Source: Teratosphaeria epicoccoides (taxonomy: Eukaryota; Ascomycota; Dothideomycetes; Mycosphaerellales; Teratosphaeriaceae). Taken from it: DNA of 64,000 bases. Numbering within the stretch: position 1 is the first letter of the stretch; each line of letters opens with the position of its first letter. The notes beneath the pieces were generated by a model. It was not told the origin of the DNA. It made no database searches and saw only the letters and a list, made by a program, of their open reading frames with translations. The translations under genes were made by a program, and so were the position numbers. Of the stretch, positions 33,601 through 44,355 are shown one piece after another. The stretch lies in NCBI GenBank assembly GCA_021401465.1, contig JADDMT010000074.1, forward strand, positions 62,001-126,000, given 5' to 3'.

Positions 33601-34951
33601 AATGCAGAGAGGCGCGCGAGAGGCAATCCGACTTACGCTGGTCGCGCGCTGCACCATCGAGCATGTCGAGCAGTCTATCTCGTCGGCTTTGGCGCCTCTC
33701 ACGCGCCTACGTGCTCTCGTCAAAGGCCTTCGGCAGTACCAGACAGAGGCTGGCAGACTAGATGTCGGCCAGAAATCGGCTGAAGATGCGGCGAGACTGA
33801 TTGCTAATTATATCATTGCAGAGGAGCATACAGAATGGCCGATAGAAGAGCTGGAGCCGCTTGAGAATCTCGATAGCCAGACGGAGAGCGAGCTAGAACC
33901 ACTGCAGTCCAGGAATGTTGGCAGCGACAGCAACAAGCGATCGCTAGGTCTCGATGAGCCTACGGGCTCGGCTGACATGCAGAAAAGACCACGGCTTGGA
34001 GGGAATACGATGGATCACGCCTTTGAACTTCCCACCACTATCAATCCTCAGAATCTCGAGGTAACTTGTATCAGTGGCTCTAGTGCTGCGCCATCACAGC
34101 ATGCCGCACCGACCGGCGGTGACGATGCGATCGAACACCGGCCGCTCACGGACGCTGAACGAAGGCTTCAAAGGATGCTCAAAGAGGCGCAGGATAGACT
34201 GGAGGAGCATGTGAAGGCTCTGAGTGAGCTCCAATTTCGTTTCGAGGAGCAGCGCATCGAGCTTGTCGGCATGACCAACGAGCGCAATTCGCAGGCCGTC
34301 ATGGCGCAGACAGCCACGGGCAGAATGACCGAGTCCATGAACAACAGCTCCAAATTGAAGGCCGAACGCACTGAGCTGGTGCGTCAGCTGGAACAGGCAA
34401 ATGCGAAACTCCTCGATCACTCAGTGCCCGGACGGAGGGATTTTGAAGCTTTGCGGTTGAGGGTTGAGCAGGCCGAGAAGGAAAAGCGCACACTCCAAGA
34501 GAAGTTGAAGAGCGCAGAGGAGAACATTGAGTTTTTTCGGACGGCGTATCAGGACTCTTCGCAAAGTGCTCAAAATTTGGCAAGCCAGAACACAGAGCTG
34601 GATAATGAAGTAGTGATGTTGCGCAACAAGGCCACTGGCGAGCAGGCTAAGCTGCGCCAGCTTGGCTACAATGAGCACACCAAGATGCTACGCAGTGAGA
34701 ACAAGAAGCTAAAAGCAACTCTGAGGAATTTCGAGGCTGCGAACAAGTTCAAGGACGAGGAGATCGCTAGATTGAAGGAAGCCGGTCGAGGCCGGATTGG
34801 CACTCGCGGGAGTAGTATTCCGCGCACTCCCAGACTTGGGTCACCGGCCAAGATGGACGGACTAAAGGGTCGAGGAAGCAGACCGGGCAGCCCTGCGCCT
34901 GGCGAGCCCAAAGGAAAAGGTGCTTTGCATCCTTTGAGTCGTGTAGATTGA
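30626..34951 (+). CDS. Chromodomain protein with HDA2/3-like domain and coiled coil
   Basis: Two exons (30626-30695 and 30774-34951; GTGCGT...GAAAG) give 1415 residues. The start MKRKQVAPPATAATPTARKR is basic. A chromodomain follows (about residues 38-90: EREYRVRAIIDEKGSRFLIDW...YQPTWEP), whose aromatic residues would read methyl-lysine. Residues 100-790 are disordered, with a 4 x 32-residue repeat. Residues about 800-1045 (SREILDRFL...SGKFRFLKALFDDL, HVAIVMRPGRIMGILEAFL, DVLIAIEP) resemble the helicase-like domain of class II histone deacetylase complex subunits 2/3. Residues about 1145-1360 are a long coiled coil, and the tail is basic. The likely role is a scaffold in an HDA1-type silencing complex, comparable to the CDP-2/CHAP group of Neurospora; the exact orthology is inference. 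Confidence 0.85.
31807..32190 (+). repeat. In-frame minisatellite, 4 x 96 bp
   Basis: Four copies of a 96-bp unit start with GGGAGACCCTGTGTC-like anchors at 31819, 31915, 32011 and 32107, exactly 96 bp apart. Each encodes 32 residues with a SGDPVSS...SLERIEQDxEHSQAVV pattern. Copies differ by a few substitutions but keep frame, so the array can expand or contract without breaking the protein. Confidence 0.93.
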
Positions 34952-35798
34952 GGCCGATGCTGTTGGATCTTGACCATTGACGTGAAAGGCATGTATACAA
35001 GAAGAGTGCCACGGTTGGACACAGGTTATCGACCGTCGAGGAATCATTGAAAACGTGACGGTTTGGTCGCGCAGACGAATGGGTTTAGTGTCCGGCTGTT
35101 GACTTCATGCACATCACGCGGCTGACCAAGATGGCTCAGCAGCGCTCGTATCAAACACAGTGAACTGAATGGACAGTGCGGATCCGTTCTGGTCTATTAA
35201 TACGGTAGATGTATGGATCTCAGCCAAGGAACCGGTTTGATCCGTCAAGAACCGCAAGTAGAGACCAGCTGTCACAGGAATAGTAGATTGGTAACGATAG
35301 CTGCCCCTCGCTAAAAGACAAGCAATCTGGCGGTGACCTAGAGCCTATAAATAAAGACCCCAAAATGTAGCTAGTGCTCTATTATGCACCTCTAGCTTCA
35401 TTACGGTCTCGAACCCTGTTTTGGATCTCGTATGGGACGAGGACCCATCCATCCACTGCGTAGTAATGCTTCAATACAAGAACCCGTTGAATATTGACCT
35501 CAGACCCGACCCGGAACCGCCGTCCGGATGGACTGATCCAATGGGACCTATCCACTGGGTCTTCTGATATAATACCTGATCTGAGACCAGGTGTATCATT
35601 CTAGTACAGTGCTCGCAGCGCCGTATCTCGCTGCGATGAAACCTATCAGCATGTGATTTGGGCGATAACGAGCGCCGGCGACGAGCACATGACGAGCACA
35701 TTAAATCACTATAACACATTCTCAGCTATAAATGAACCCTTCCCATGGTCCGCTGACAGACCTGGACATCCGCAACAAATTGACAATCAACAAAGCGA
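34952..35798. other. Intergenic, 847 bp
   Basis: Between the chromodomain gene and the GH43 gene. No gene seen. It contains two TATA-like words (CTATAAATAAAG near 35345 and GCTATAAATG near 35726). Confidence 0.45.
35727..35733 (+). promoter_or_regulatory. TATA element of the GH43 gene
   Basis: TATAAAT lies 66-72 bp before the ATG at 35799, leaving room for a transcription start about 30 bp downstream and a short leader. This is a plausible core promoter for an inducible secreted enzyme. Confidence 0.5.
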
Positions 35799-36734
35799 AT
35801 GAGTGCGGTGTTGTACTTTCTACTGGCTGGCGTTGCCACTGTGTTGGGCAGAAATCCTGCATTTCCTGGACTTCACGCGGACCCCAACATCGCGAACTTC
35901 AATGGGACGTATTACGTCTACACGACCACGGATGGCTTTCCTGGATGGGGCGGCAAGAAGTTCTATGTCTGGCATTCAACTGATCTTGTAAGTTGGACGC
36001 GCACTGAGGATCCCATCCTGACGCTGGATGGCGCAAACGGCAACGTGCCTTGGTCCAGTGGCAACGCATGGGCTCCAGCCGTCGTCGAACGAGATGGTAC
36101 CTACTACTTCTACTTCAGCGGTACTAATCCGAAGATCGAACACCCGAACATTGGTGTCGCCAGTGGTCCGTCGCCTCTAGGCCCTTTCAAAGCCGAGGCT
36201 GAGCCAATGATCACAAACAGCGAGCCAGTCTCGACAGGTCAGGCAATCGACCCTGCTGCATTCGTCGATCCGAAGAGCGGCAAATACTACTTGTTCTGGG
36301 GTAACGGATCGCCGCTGATGTCGGAGCTGGCTGACAACATGATCTCTCCTAGACTGGATACCATCATGGGAATCTCCGGGCTCACCGGCTTCACGGAAGG
36401 ACCGTTCGTAATTCATCGCGAGCCGTATTATCACTTGACCTACTCTCTCGGGAATACGGGTGATGAGACCTACCGTGTCGGCTACGCGACTGCTACTGAG
36501 CTTGCCGGGCCATGGACCTACCGTGGGATTATTCTGGAGATGGACAAGGCCAAAGGAATTCTGGCCACAGGCGGGTCCTCGATGGTGAAAAAGCCGGGTA
36601 CAGACGAATGGCTCATTGCGTATCATCGCTTCAAGATTCCCGGAGGAGACGGCAATAATAGGGAGGTCTGCTTGGACAAGTTGCAGTTTGACAGCGGTAA
36701 CGGCTTGATCTTAAAGGTGGAGCCGACTTTGTAG
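35799..36734 (+). CDS. Secreted glycoside hydrolase family 43 protein
   Basis: Single exon, 311 residues. The N terminus is a signal peptide (MSAVLYFLLAGVATVLG). The catalytic triad of the five-bladed propeller is visible: Asp28 in LHADPNI as base, Asp151 in AIDPAAFVD as pKa modulator and Glu200 in GFTEGPF as acid. Other family features are WAPAVVERDGTYYFYFSG and MVKKPGTDEWLIAYHRF. GH43 enzymes act mostly on arabinose- and xylose-containing plant cell-wall polymers (arabinofuranosidase, arabinanase or beta-xylosidase). The exact substrate cannot be told. The protein is a bare catalytic domain without a C-terminal sandwich domain. A TATA element lies at a normal distance upstream. Confidence 0.92.
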   Translation: MSAVLYFLLAGVATVLGRNPAFPGLHADPNIANFNGTYYVYTTTDGFPGWGGKKFYVWHSTDLVSWTRTEDPILTLDGANGNVPWSSGNAWAPAVVERDGTYYFYFSGTNPKIEHPNIGVASGPSPLGPFKAEAEPMITNSEPVSTGQAIDPAAFVDPKSGKYYLFWGNGSPLMSELADNMISPRLDTIMGISGLTGFTEGPFVIHREPYYHLTYSLGNTGDETYRVGYATATELAGPWTYRGIILEMDKAKGILATGGSSMVKKPGTDEWLIAYHRFKIPGGDGNNREVCLDKLQFDSGNGLILKVEPTL

Positions 36735-37028
36735 CTAGAACGGCAGTCGGCAAATTTACAAATCAGAGGTCGGGTGGTGAGATTGGTTGAGGGATCGGAT
36801 GGAGATATGTCAACCAATTTAGGGAGTTGACAGCACATCTCAGGCCGGCAACTATATCCAGTGATGATCTGTCAATTCTTGATACCGCAATCATTAGTTG
36901 ATGGTAACTGATGGCAGCTTCAACTTCATTGACTCAGACGTCATGTCGAGTGACACACTAGGGTGACGGTCATAACATCGGCTGACTATTCGCCGACCGC
37001 GTTGAGCTGGTCGTCAACTGTGACCTCT

Positions 37029-38211
37029 TCAGACGAAGTAGAACTCCGCCTTTCCACGCTTCCTCGTCCTCCCATCCACCGCATCTACGGCCGCGCGGAC
37101 TTCGCTACGACCCAGAACAATGTACGGCAATCGCTGCGGCAGCGTGCGCAGCTCCGCGGCCTTGCCAAGATCGAGCATCTCCTCCAGAACCGCGCGGCGG
37201 GTCTTGCTATTCCTGCGCGTCCGCTTCACCAGGGCATCGTAGTCCAGTCCAGCGCTCGAATTGGCCTGGAGGTTTGCCACCAAAACCGACATGACAGCGT
37301 TCTGGAAGTTTTGATACTTCCTCATGTCCTGATCTGTCCACAACTTGCTCGTGAACTCCACGCCGTCCGCGCGCCCGCTCCACATCCACGCTATGGACCT
37401 CATGTCGTCGGCGTCATGCCACAGCTTGATCAGGCCGGGCAGCACGGCCGGGTCTGTGCTGGCCTTGATTTGGGCCGGCAAATTGAGGTCGTGGCGGTCG
37501 CGCACATGACTTGAGAGGGCGTCAATATTGTTGACGGTGACTTCTTCACCTTCTTCCTCCTCACCTTCCTCCTCGTCCGCAGCCTCTCTCTCCTTCTCAT
37601 TGTCCTGCTGCTCTTCTTGCTCAAGCTCACGCTGCCTATTCTGCTGAGAAGTCTGCTTCGAGCTCTCGCCCTGCTGCGGTCTAGGCCTCTTGTCCATGGG
37701 TTGCGTCGCTGGCCGTACAGTGAAGCTCCAGCCCGGCCTATAGACTCGCCCATCGAGATTCTTCATCGCTTCGGCAGCCTCAGCAGCTTTGGACATATGC
37801 ACATAGGCATAGATGTAGCCGAACTGCGGGTTCGGGTTCCGGTACTCAGGGTCACGGTCCTCTTGATGAGCAGGAGTTGGCTTGACGATCGGGAGATCCG
37901 GGTTGCGGTGGACCATTTTGATGTGAGCTACTGTGCCGTACTGCTCAAAGCGTCTACGTACGTCTCCCTCGTTCAACTCCGGGTGGATGTTGCGCACATG
38001 AAGCTGAGTGACTCCAGCACTTGACGAAGGACGGACGGTCTTGTCAGAAGCCGCGATACCTATCAAGTCGTGTCAGTGATACGTCAAGGGGTAAAGGTAA
38101 AAGTACATTGATGGGGTTATTCTGAATGACGGGGGACTTACCCATACTCTGTGACATCAACTTGTGACGGGCGAGGGATGCCTCACCGGACATCTTCGGG
38201 TGAGGAGCCAT
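37029..38211 (-). CDS. RRM-domain RNA-binding protein
   Basis: Two exons (38142-38211 and 37029-38059; GTAAGT, a CTGAC branch word, GATAG) give 366 residues starting MAPHPKMSGEASLARHKLM. The single RRM (about residues 40-125) has TQLHVRNIHPEL as the first strand (RNP2-like), an insertion with PDLPIVKPTP, FGYIYAYVHMS as the RNP1 region, and YRPGWSFTVRP. Aromatic residues remain at the RNA-binding strand. An acidic, Glu-rich linker follows (about 165-185), then a helical C-terminal domain (INALKL-like IDALSSHVRD, LPGLIKLWHDADDMRSIAWMW, MRKYQNFQNAVMSVL) ending KRGKAEFYFV. The family is not recognised by name. A diverged relative lies at 43706-44355. Confidence 0.8.
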
Positions 38212-38882
38212 GATGCTAATGTCTTGGTGATGTAGCTGTCAATGCTGTGTGAACGAGTATTTTCGGGTATCTGTAATGTTCGTGGGAGCATGTTGGTGTA
38301 GGAGAGAAGCTGCAACGCGAGATTTCCTAGTGACCAAGAGGCGCTAGTGACGGAACCTTGCGGAAGGCATGTGCGCAGACTGAAGACTGCATGGCAGACC
38401 AGTGAAGCCACGGACTTGACATAGTGATAGCCATATGAGCACTTTCCGCGTATCAATTGGCTGCCCAGGCTGTCCAAATGAAGGCACGTGTCTCTGGTGT
38501 CGTCGCCTTTGTGAGTCGAACGCGCGCAAGTGAGCCAATAATGTCGCGCTCCTTCCTAATTTGTCGAACCCGAGATGCGTCCAAATTCTGGAATAGCTGT
38601 CAAGACATGTCACATGCATGCGACATTGCCGTGCTCCTGACCATCTATAAAGAATCAGCATGCTTATCGTGAACACGGGGACCAAATGAAGCCTTGATGC
38701 GCGCTCACATGAAATCTGATCAGATTCACATGTCACGAGCTCGCTAACACGCAATGAAGCCATATGAGCCATGGTGGTCGATTCGAAAATTCCTCCTCTT
38801 TCTGTTTGCATGCGGGATGTCGACGGTCCATTTTCTCAAGCGGACTGTAAGACTAATAGCGAAATATTTTGCACCCTGCAGG
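38212..38882. other. Intergenic, 671 bp
   Basis: Upstream of the RRM gene and downstream of the METTL25-like gene. No further gene seen. Confidence 0.5.
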
Positions 38883-40766
38883 TCACCTCTTAACTCCCAC
38901 GACCACCAGATTCCTCGGGCTGAGCCCGTAGTCAAATACCGGCTCAACCCACACATCCTTCACCTCCTCTTGCTCCTTCAACCACAGGTACCTATCGACC
39001 ACGACAGCTGCCTCTATCACTCCAGCTGAAAATGCCATCAAGCTCCAGATCACACTCAAATCTTTCTTTCTGTGCTCATATGTCCGTTCATAGCCCTTGA
39101 TCTCATCATCGGGAAGAAGCTGAAGTGACAGCTTCTCCCGGCAAACGGCACCAATTGTGGCATCTTCGTAGAGCTTGGAAAGTGCACCGCGTACATAAGC
39201 AACGAAATTTATGTAACAAGACTTGCGAAGCGACCCAATGATGATCGGCGTGCCGCTTGAATGACCTGCTGGGCTTCCGCCGACGCAATGTTTACTTGGT
39301 GGTCCAACGACGCCTTTATCCATGAAAATGCGTTGTAGCAATGCACGATAGAAGTGACGGGTGAAGAAGCCTTCGCTATCTTCGGGTCCCCAATTCTGCG
39401 GCGCTTGCACGGCCATCATTCGAGAGGTGATGTTCAGGTGAATGCCGGGTGTGCCGTTTGCACGAGACTGGTGAGTGAAATTGCACATGCGCTGAGACAT
39501 CGGAAAGCCATGCGGATCACCCCTTGACCAGCGGAAGGCGTGCTCACCGGTGCCCTTGCTACGAGCCCAGTCTGCGCGCCCAGCAACTTCCGCCGAGTCA
39601 TCGCCTTGATCTTCTGTCAGCCGCTCGGCGTCCTGTGGGCGCAGCTCTGGGAGCTTGTAGGTCGCTGGCCCGAGTCGCTCGGTCACGAGATTATAACAGC
39701 AGCCTACCATCGCTACGGCTTTGACGGCTGGGTTCAATAGCATGCTACGTAGACCGTGATGAACAAGGTTGCCGCAGGAGTGCAGTGACACGATCATTAG
39801 TCTTGGATCCTGCTCGTCAATCTTCGCGACAACATCTGTAAGGTCGCCGTCTTTTATTACGTGTTCAACATACTGAACTCTGCCTTTTGCGCTGGGTGAA
39901 GTTTCGACGGCCGGATCCAAACTTGCATCTTTCGCACTTGTCTTGTTCTCGCTTGGATCCGTAGCAGGCTCAGGAGGTGGCGGAGTCAATGCAGCGGGCA
40001 CGGCCACGTTTACAGGTTGCTCTATACCCGCCCGAAACAGTTTCTTGTTCACCATGAGCTTTTGTTTGTCCACGAGCTTTGCCATCACATCAAACTCCTT
40101 AGCTCTGTCCGCGTTGTGGCTTTTGCTCTCAATAGCCACGATTCGGTAATTGTAGGGCTCTGAAGCCAGCGCTCGTCCCAGATAGTTCTGTCCGGATCCA
40201 AAGTCAACCAGATGCGTGATGCCACATTCGCCATTAGAAGACAGTGATCCAGCGAGGCTGCTGACATAGTGCGCGAATAGACCCACTTCATGTTTCTTCT
40301 TGATCGTCATGCCGACCGCGACATGCCTTGCCAGGTTCTGCATGGGTTTGACTGCACGATTGCGCGAGCATTGCGAGCCTCCTGGCTCTCGGCGGAGGAG
40401 GTGCTTTCGAACATTGCGTATGTACTGCAGCAGAGACTCCGGTGGAGCAGGTCCATCCTGCCACCTTGAAGTTCGTGAAGTGCCTGCCAGATGCTCCACT
40501 TCATCTCTCATTAAGAGGTCTAATATCTTCATTACTCTATGCTGGCTGAAAAAGGTACGCCACTCCACTGGCAAGACACGCGAGTACAGGTCCGGTTTCT
40601 CGGTGGTGAAGAAATCGAGGATGTGCACACCCCCACACAGCATCCTGAGCAAGTCATTGGTGCCGACAAAGTCCAGGAGGGAGTCGACATATTCGTGTAC
40701 TGACGAGAAAGACGTATCGTCGTAAGGCAGAGGTTTGTCAGGGCCGAGTGCAGGTGTCATTGCCAT
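38883..40766 (-). CDS. METTL25/RRNAD1-like methyltransferase-domain protein
   Basis: Single exon, 627 residues. A second in-frame Met is only two codons later. The N-terminal third is helical (HILDFFTTEKPDLYSRVLPVEW, MSIKKKHE-like MTIKKKHEVGLF). The SAM-binding motif is THLVDFGSGQNYLGRALA at about residue 185, followed by a VAIESKS acidic loop. A Pro/Asp-rich insertion separates it from LMIVSLHSCGNLVHHGLRSM and VKAVAMVGCCYNLV, the second conserved block of the METTL25/RRNAD1 family. The C terminus (SLRKSCYINFVAYVRGAL, WSLMAFSAGVIEAAVVVDRYLWLKEQ) also fits the family. Its methylation target in fungi is unknown. It is divergent from the SNARE gene with 331 bp between starts. Confidence 0.88.
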   Translation of the reverse strand: MAMTPALGPDKPLPYDDTSFSSVHEYVDSLLDFVGTNDLLRMLCGGVHILDFFTTEKPDLYSRVLPVEWRTFFSQHRVMKILDLLMRDEVEHLAGTSRTSRWQDGPAPPESLLQYIRNVRKHLLRREPGGSQCSRNRAVKPMQNLARHVAVGMTIKKKHEVGLFAHYVSSLAGSLSSNGECGITHLVDFGSGQNYLGRALASEPYNYRIVAIESKSHNADRAKEFDVMAKLVDKQKLMVNKKLFRAGIEQPVNVAVPAALTPPPPEPATDPSENKTSAKDASLDPAVETSPSAKGRVQYVEHVIKDGDLTDVVAKIDEQDPRLMIVSLHSCGNLVHHGLRSMLLNPAVKAVAMVGCCYNLVTERLGPATYKLPELRPQDAERLTEDQGDDSAEVAGRADWARSKGTGEHAFRWSRGDPHGFPMSQRMCNFTHQSRANGTPGIHLNITSRMMAVQAPQNWGPEDSEGFFTRHFYRALLQRIFMDKGVVGPPSKHCVGGSPAGHSSGTPIIIGSLRKSCYINFVAYVRGALSKLYEDATIGAVCREKLSLQLLPDDEIKGYERTYEHRKKDLSVIWSLMAFSAGVIEAAVVVDRYLWLKEQEEVKDVWVEPVFDYGLSPRNLVVVGVKR

Positions 40767-41097
40767 TCGTCGACAGAAGTGCGTCTTTCAGCCACCGTCA
40801 ATCTCACCACGGTGCAAATGTAGTATGCGACGTCTGCTCATCGCTTCGGCGAGCTCAAGTCTCGTCATCATGCAGATGGATGTGTGCAGGAGTAGGAGAA
40901 ATCACAGGCATTGCTCGAGGGCACCAGCCACATGTGGAAGCGCCAGGTTCCTGACGATCACAGGGGTCTTGCACTCGACTGCTCCACCACGCGTCAAGAA
41001 CATCGACAGTGGATGTCAATTCGCAGTAAAGGATGTGCAAAGCTAGCCGATAGTCCGCCAGCACGTGCAGTGGTATCTCATTGTGAGATCAGCAGCG
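40767..41097. promoter_or_regulatory. Divergent promoter region, METTL25-like / Tlg1-like
   Basis: 331 bp between two divergent start codons must contain both promoters. No clear TATA box is seen on either strand. Confidence 0.5.
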
Positions 41098-41892
41098 ATG
41101 GCGTCCAACGACCCTTTCCTTTTCGCGCAATCCGATCTTCTGGCGCTGTTGGATCAGAGTCGCCCGCAGCTGCAGTCCTATCTACGCATTCGATCATCCG
41201 CTTCTCCAGCAGGCTCGCCAGAGCTCACAGAAGCCCGACAGGAGCTCGAAGGCACTCTGATAGACCTGAGCGCAGATCTTCAGGATCTGGTAGACAGTGT
41301 CAATGCCGTGGAAGGCGATCCAGCCCGCTACGGGCTCACCATGGCAGAAGTACAACGTCGGCGCAAGCTCGTCAGCGACGTCGCGGCGGAAGTCGAAGGC
41401 ATGCACAAGAAGCTCAACGAGACCGTCCATGATGCAGATGCCAAACAAGGCAATCTGGCGCACCCAGACCAATATGCTGCCGCGGTCGAAGATGGCGATC
41501 CGCTGGCAGATCCAGACGAGGACGGCTACGGTGCATGGGAGGAGCAGAGGCAGATGGAGATTATGCATGAGCAAGACGAGCAGCTGGATGGGGTTTTCCG
41601 GACTGTTGGCAATCTCAGGCTTCAGGCAGACACGATGGGACGCGAGCTGGAGGAACAGGCTGTCATCTTGGAAGACACCGAGGATATTGCAGACAGAGTT
41701 GGCGGCAAACTCGCGAAGGGCATGAAGGGAATCAGATATGTCATTGAGAGGAACGAGGGTATGTTTTGGTGGTGCTGACGTGGAACGTTTGGCAAGCGGC
41801 TGACGTGATTCATAGACCGATGGTCAAGCTGCTGCATTGCTGTGCTCATCTTGGTGCTCATTATTCTTTTGGTACTGGTCGTGGCGCTATGA
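41098..41892 (+). CDS. Tlg1/syntaxin-6-type Qc-SNARE
   Basis: Two exons (41098-41758 and 41816-41892; GTATGT, CTGAC branch words, CATAG) give 245 residues. The N-terminal three-helix region starts MASNDPFLFAQSDLL and contains LTEARQELEGTLIDLSADLQDLVDSV and GLTMAEVQRRRKLVSDV, typical of syntaxin 6/10. The SNARE helix is at about residues 160-215 (EQDEQLDGVFRTVGNLRLQA...ELEEQAVILEDTEDIADRV), with Gln at the zero layer. The second exon encodes the tail anchor WSSCCIAVLILVLIILLVLV. Tlg1 works in endosome-to-Golgi and trans-Golgi fusion. The paired Cys before the anchor could be palmitoylated, as in yeast Tlg1. Confidence 0.92.
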
Positions 41893-42047
41893 CTGTGGAT
41901 ATGTTGCGATTCACTTAAGGGACTAATTTGGCCTGTGTTTTGCACCGCCACAGCTTCCCCACTGATCACTTCCGACCTCAAGCCTGAGACATGGTACGCG
42001 TACTCGGTCCTCCAAGACAATAGCAGACCCTTCAGACTCCAGAAAAA

Positions 42048-42643
42048 ATGCAAAATGATCGTGAGTCTACTCGCGCATGCAATGCTTGCCATCCCATACT
42101 GACAAATGCGCAGGATCGCACCCATTGCTTCGACAGACGCCTCTCAGCGTCAATCCGTTCATCGACTTGCCCAAACCGCCAACTCTTCCACATAATTACG
42201 CTTCGCTGCCATCGACACTGCCGTCTTCATCAATAAATGCTCCGCCAGCAGCATCGAGTCCAGATCTTCCTGCGTACGTCACAAGTCCATCGGGCTTCGC
42301 AGCGCATCCTAGCATCGTCGTAGCGCAGAACAAATCGCTGTTGGAGCAGTTGGAAAAGCAGAAGACGGAAGCCGAGCGGACAGTCAAGGAATGGGAACAA
42401 AGCATCAAAGATCGAGAGCTGGCAGAGAAGCGGCGGAAAGCTCCTGGATGGCTGGACAGTGAACAGCATTTGCTGCAGCCTGCAAAGGCGGATACGCTAG
42501 TAGACGGACAGCATGGTGCCCCGACAGCCAGCTTGATAGACGAATCTGCATCTGGTGCGTCGCCTCAGAATCCAGTCGACAAGCAGGTGGATGATCTTGG
42601 TGATGCGATGGATCGCGCGTTCGGGAGGAGTGAGATGGGCTAG
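42048..42643 (+). CDS. Hypothetical protein with short coiled coil, 180 aa
   Basis: Two exons, 42048-42060 (13 nt, MQND plus one base) and 42114-42643, are joined by a GTGAGT...GCGCAG intron with a CTGAC branch site. The product begins MQNDRSHPLLRQTPLSVNPF. A Pro/Ser-rich N-terminal half is followed by a charged helix (VVAQNKSLLEQLEKQKTEAERTV...) and the segment KRRKAPGWLDSEQHLLQPAK, which looks conserved. The last 30 residues are acidic. I do not recognise the family. It lies head-to-tail 155 bp after the SNARE gene. No signal peptide or membrane span. Confidence 0.65.
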
Positions 42644-43705
42644 CGCAGCTTCAGTCTACGATGGTGGGTTGTTTCACTGGGCCATATTGCTTCATTGCGT
42701 CCTAGCAAGCTCGAGACACGTGGACCCGACGCCAGTCAAGCAACCTCATATTGAAGATTTGTTTGTGTTCGGTCTCACATTTGATATGATTGATCTACTA
42801 GTATGTGTCAGATCGACGTCTCCCAAAGCTGACATGCCGCGGCTGGATGATCATTATCTTGTCTGTGTATCAGGTATCTGATTGTAAGTTGCCATCGAGA
42901 TCATATAACCTCAGCCGCATCGCGGAAAAGAAAATGAATTGAGAAGCTGGTAGTGGATCCGCCAAAGAAAAAAAAAAACGGGCCGGAGAAGCCGGAACTG
43001 ATAGAAGCTGGTAGATCCTATCCCCAATATGCCAGCAACCTTAGCTGACTTTGATGGTTAGATCAATGAAAGCCACGATTCGTTTCATATAGAAACTGAC
43101 TGGACGCCCACGTAAACGACGCCCCCTGACCTGCAGTAGGCTACGGGGCCATAAAGCGAGCAGATCTACCTACGAAGAAGCGACGTTGTCGACTGCGCTA
43201 TGCGCACGCCACCTTCCGCATTGCTTTTGATTGGTGGAGCTATGGCTCTTAAAATCGAATATGGCGACCATTTTCGCGAATCTTCGGCGAGATTTCGGGC
43301 CTTTCGAATTTGGAAGGAGCGCGACTGCCGCGACCTGACGCTGCCTATTGTCGTCAAAAATAAAAGCTGCGCAATTATCAGGAAGGCGTTGGCAGCAGTT
43401 CCGAGTATCGAATGCTCCCAACCGACCACCACGTGACAGCTGCACATCCACGGGCTTATCATATAGCTGCGCACATGCCAGTCTGGAAACTGCCGGCATT
43501 AGCGCAACTCTGGTCATACTCACTGCAGGAAGCCTTTAAATTCCTCGCTGGCAGCTTCAATTTTACAGGTACATTCCAGCCAGCATCCTCCTGTCGCCGC
43601 GAACACCACTAGCATTGAACAAATCACACCGCTGACCGTGAGATCACACCATTGAGAGCACCACCATCATTGCCTGACACTGCCGTCAACATATCACCAT
43701 CGACC
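42644..43705. other. Gene-free stretch, 1.06 kb
   Basis: It contains a poly-A run near 42967-42979. No recognised gene. A minus-strand frame at 43170-43523 was not convincing. Confidence 0.45.
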
Positions 43706-44355
43706 ATGGCAGGCTGCTCGAAGTCCTCTTTCAAGGATGTAGTTGCCCGTCACAATGCCAAGTATCGCGTCTGGCGTGAGTATCCCGTCACTGACTTTGG
43801 TTTCCCAGGTGTGAAGGTAATGATAGGCACTGAGCCACGTGAAAGACCTTCCAGGCGTGCCAATTAGCTCTTCGTCGGCAACATCCATCCCGACCTTGAT
43901 AAGGATGGCTTGCGTGTCCTGTTCGGGCAGTATGGCAGAGTCACCAATGTTGAGAGGAAGCACAGGAAACCAGACCTGCCGCTCGCCCAGCCTACGCCAT
44001 CGGGTCAAGTCGTCCAGCCACTGGGAAACCTACCCCGTTACAGCCGCATATATGCCTTCATGTATATGTCCAACAATGAAGAGCAGTCGAGGCGAGTGCA
44101 GGCCTCAATGGGTACAAATGAGAGCAGCCGAAATGGTATCTGCAGGTGTCATTGACAACGGTGCAGACAAAGAAGGCTAGAGGAGGAAATGAAGAGAACC
44201 CGCAGCAGAGTCTGGGCGGAGGTGATGAGATGGAGGACGTGGTGTACGGAGGGGAGGATAGAGAAGAGATAGAAGAGGAGAATGAAGGAGAGGAGGCAGG
44301 ACACACGGGTGGAGCTACAGTCTCATTGCCGTTCATGCCAAAGCCGGGCAAGTGA
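43706..44355 (+). CDS. RRM-domain protein, diverged relative of the gene at 37.0-38.2 kb
   Basis: The proposed exons are 43706-43816, 43868-44095 and 44167-44355 (175 residues). The RRM core LFVGNIHPDLDKDGLRVLFGQYG and KPDLPLAQPTP, then IYAFMYMSNN, aligns with HVRNIHPEL, PDLPIVKPTP and YIYAYVHMS of the minus-strand RRM gene. The first intron (GTAATG...ATTAG, 51 nt) is needed to join VK to LFVG. The last join (GTGCAG donor) is weak; without it the frame stops at 44155. The third exon gives an acidic Glu-rich tail, comparable to the acidic linker of the relative. The second half of the relative is missing. It could be a young or degrading duplicate. Start chosen at MAGCSKSSFKDVV. Confidence 0.5.

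Noticed and set aside
38883..41892. Operon-like or functional pairing of METTL25-like and SNARE genes
   Set aside because: Divergent arrangement is ordinary in compact fungal genomes and the functions are unrelated.
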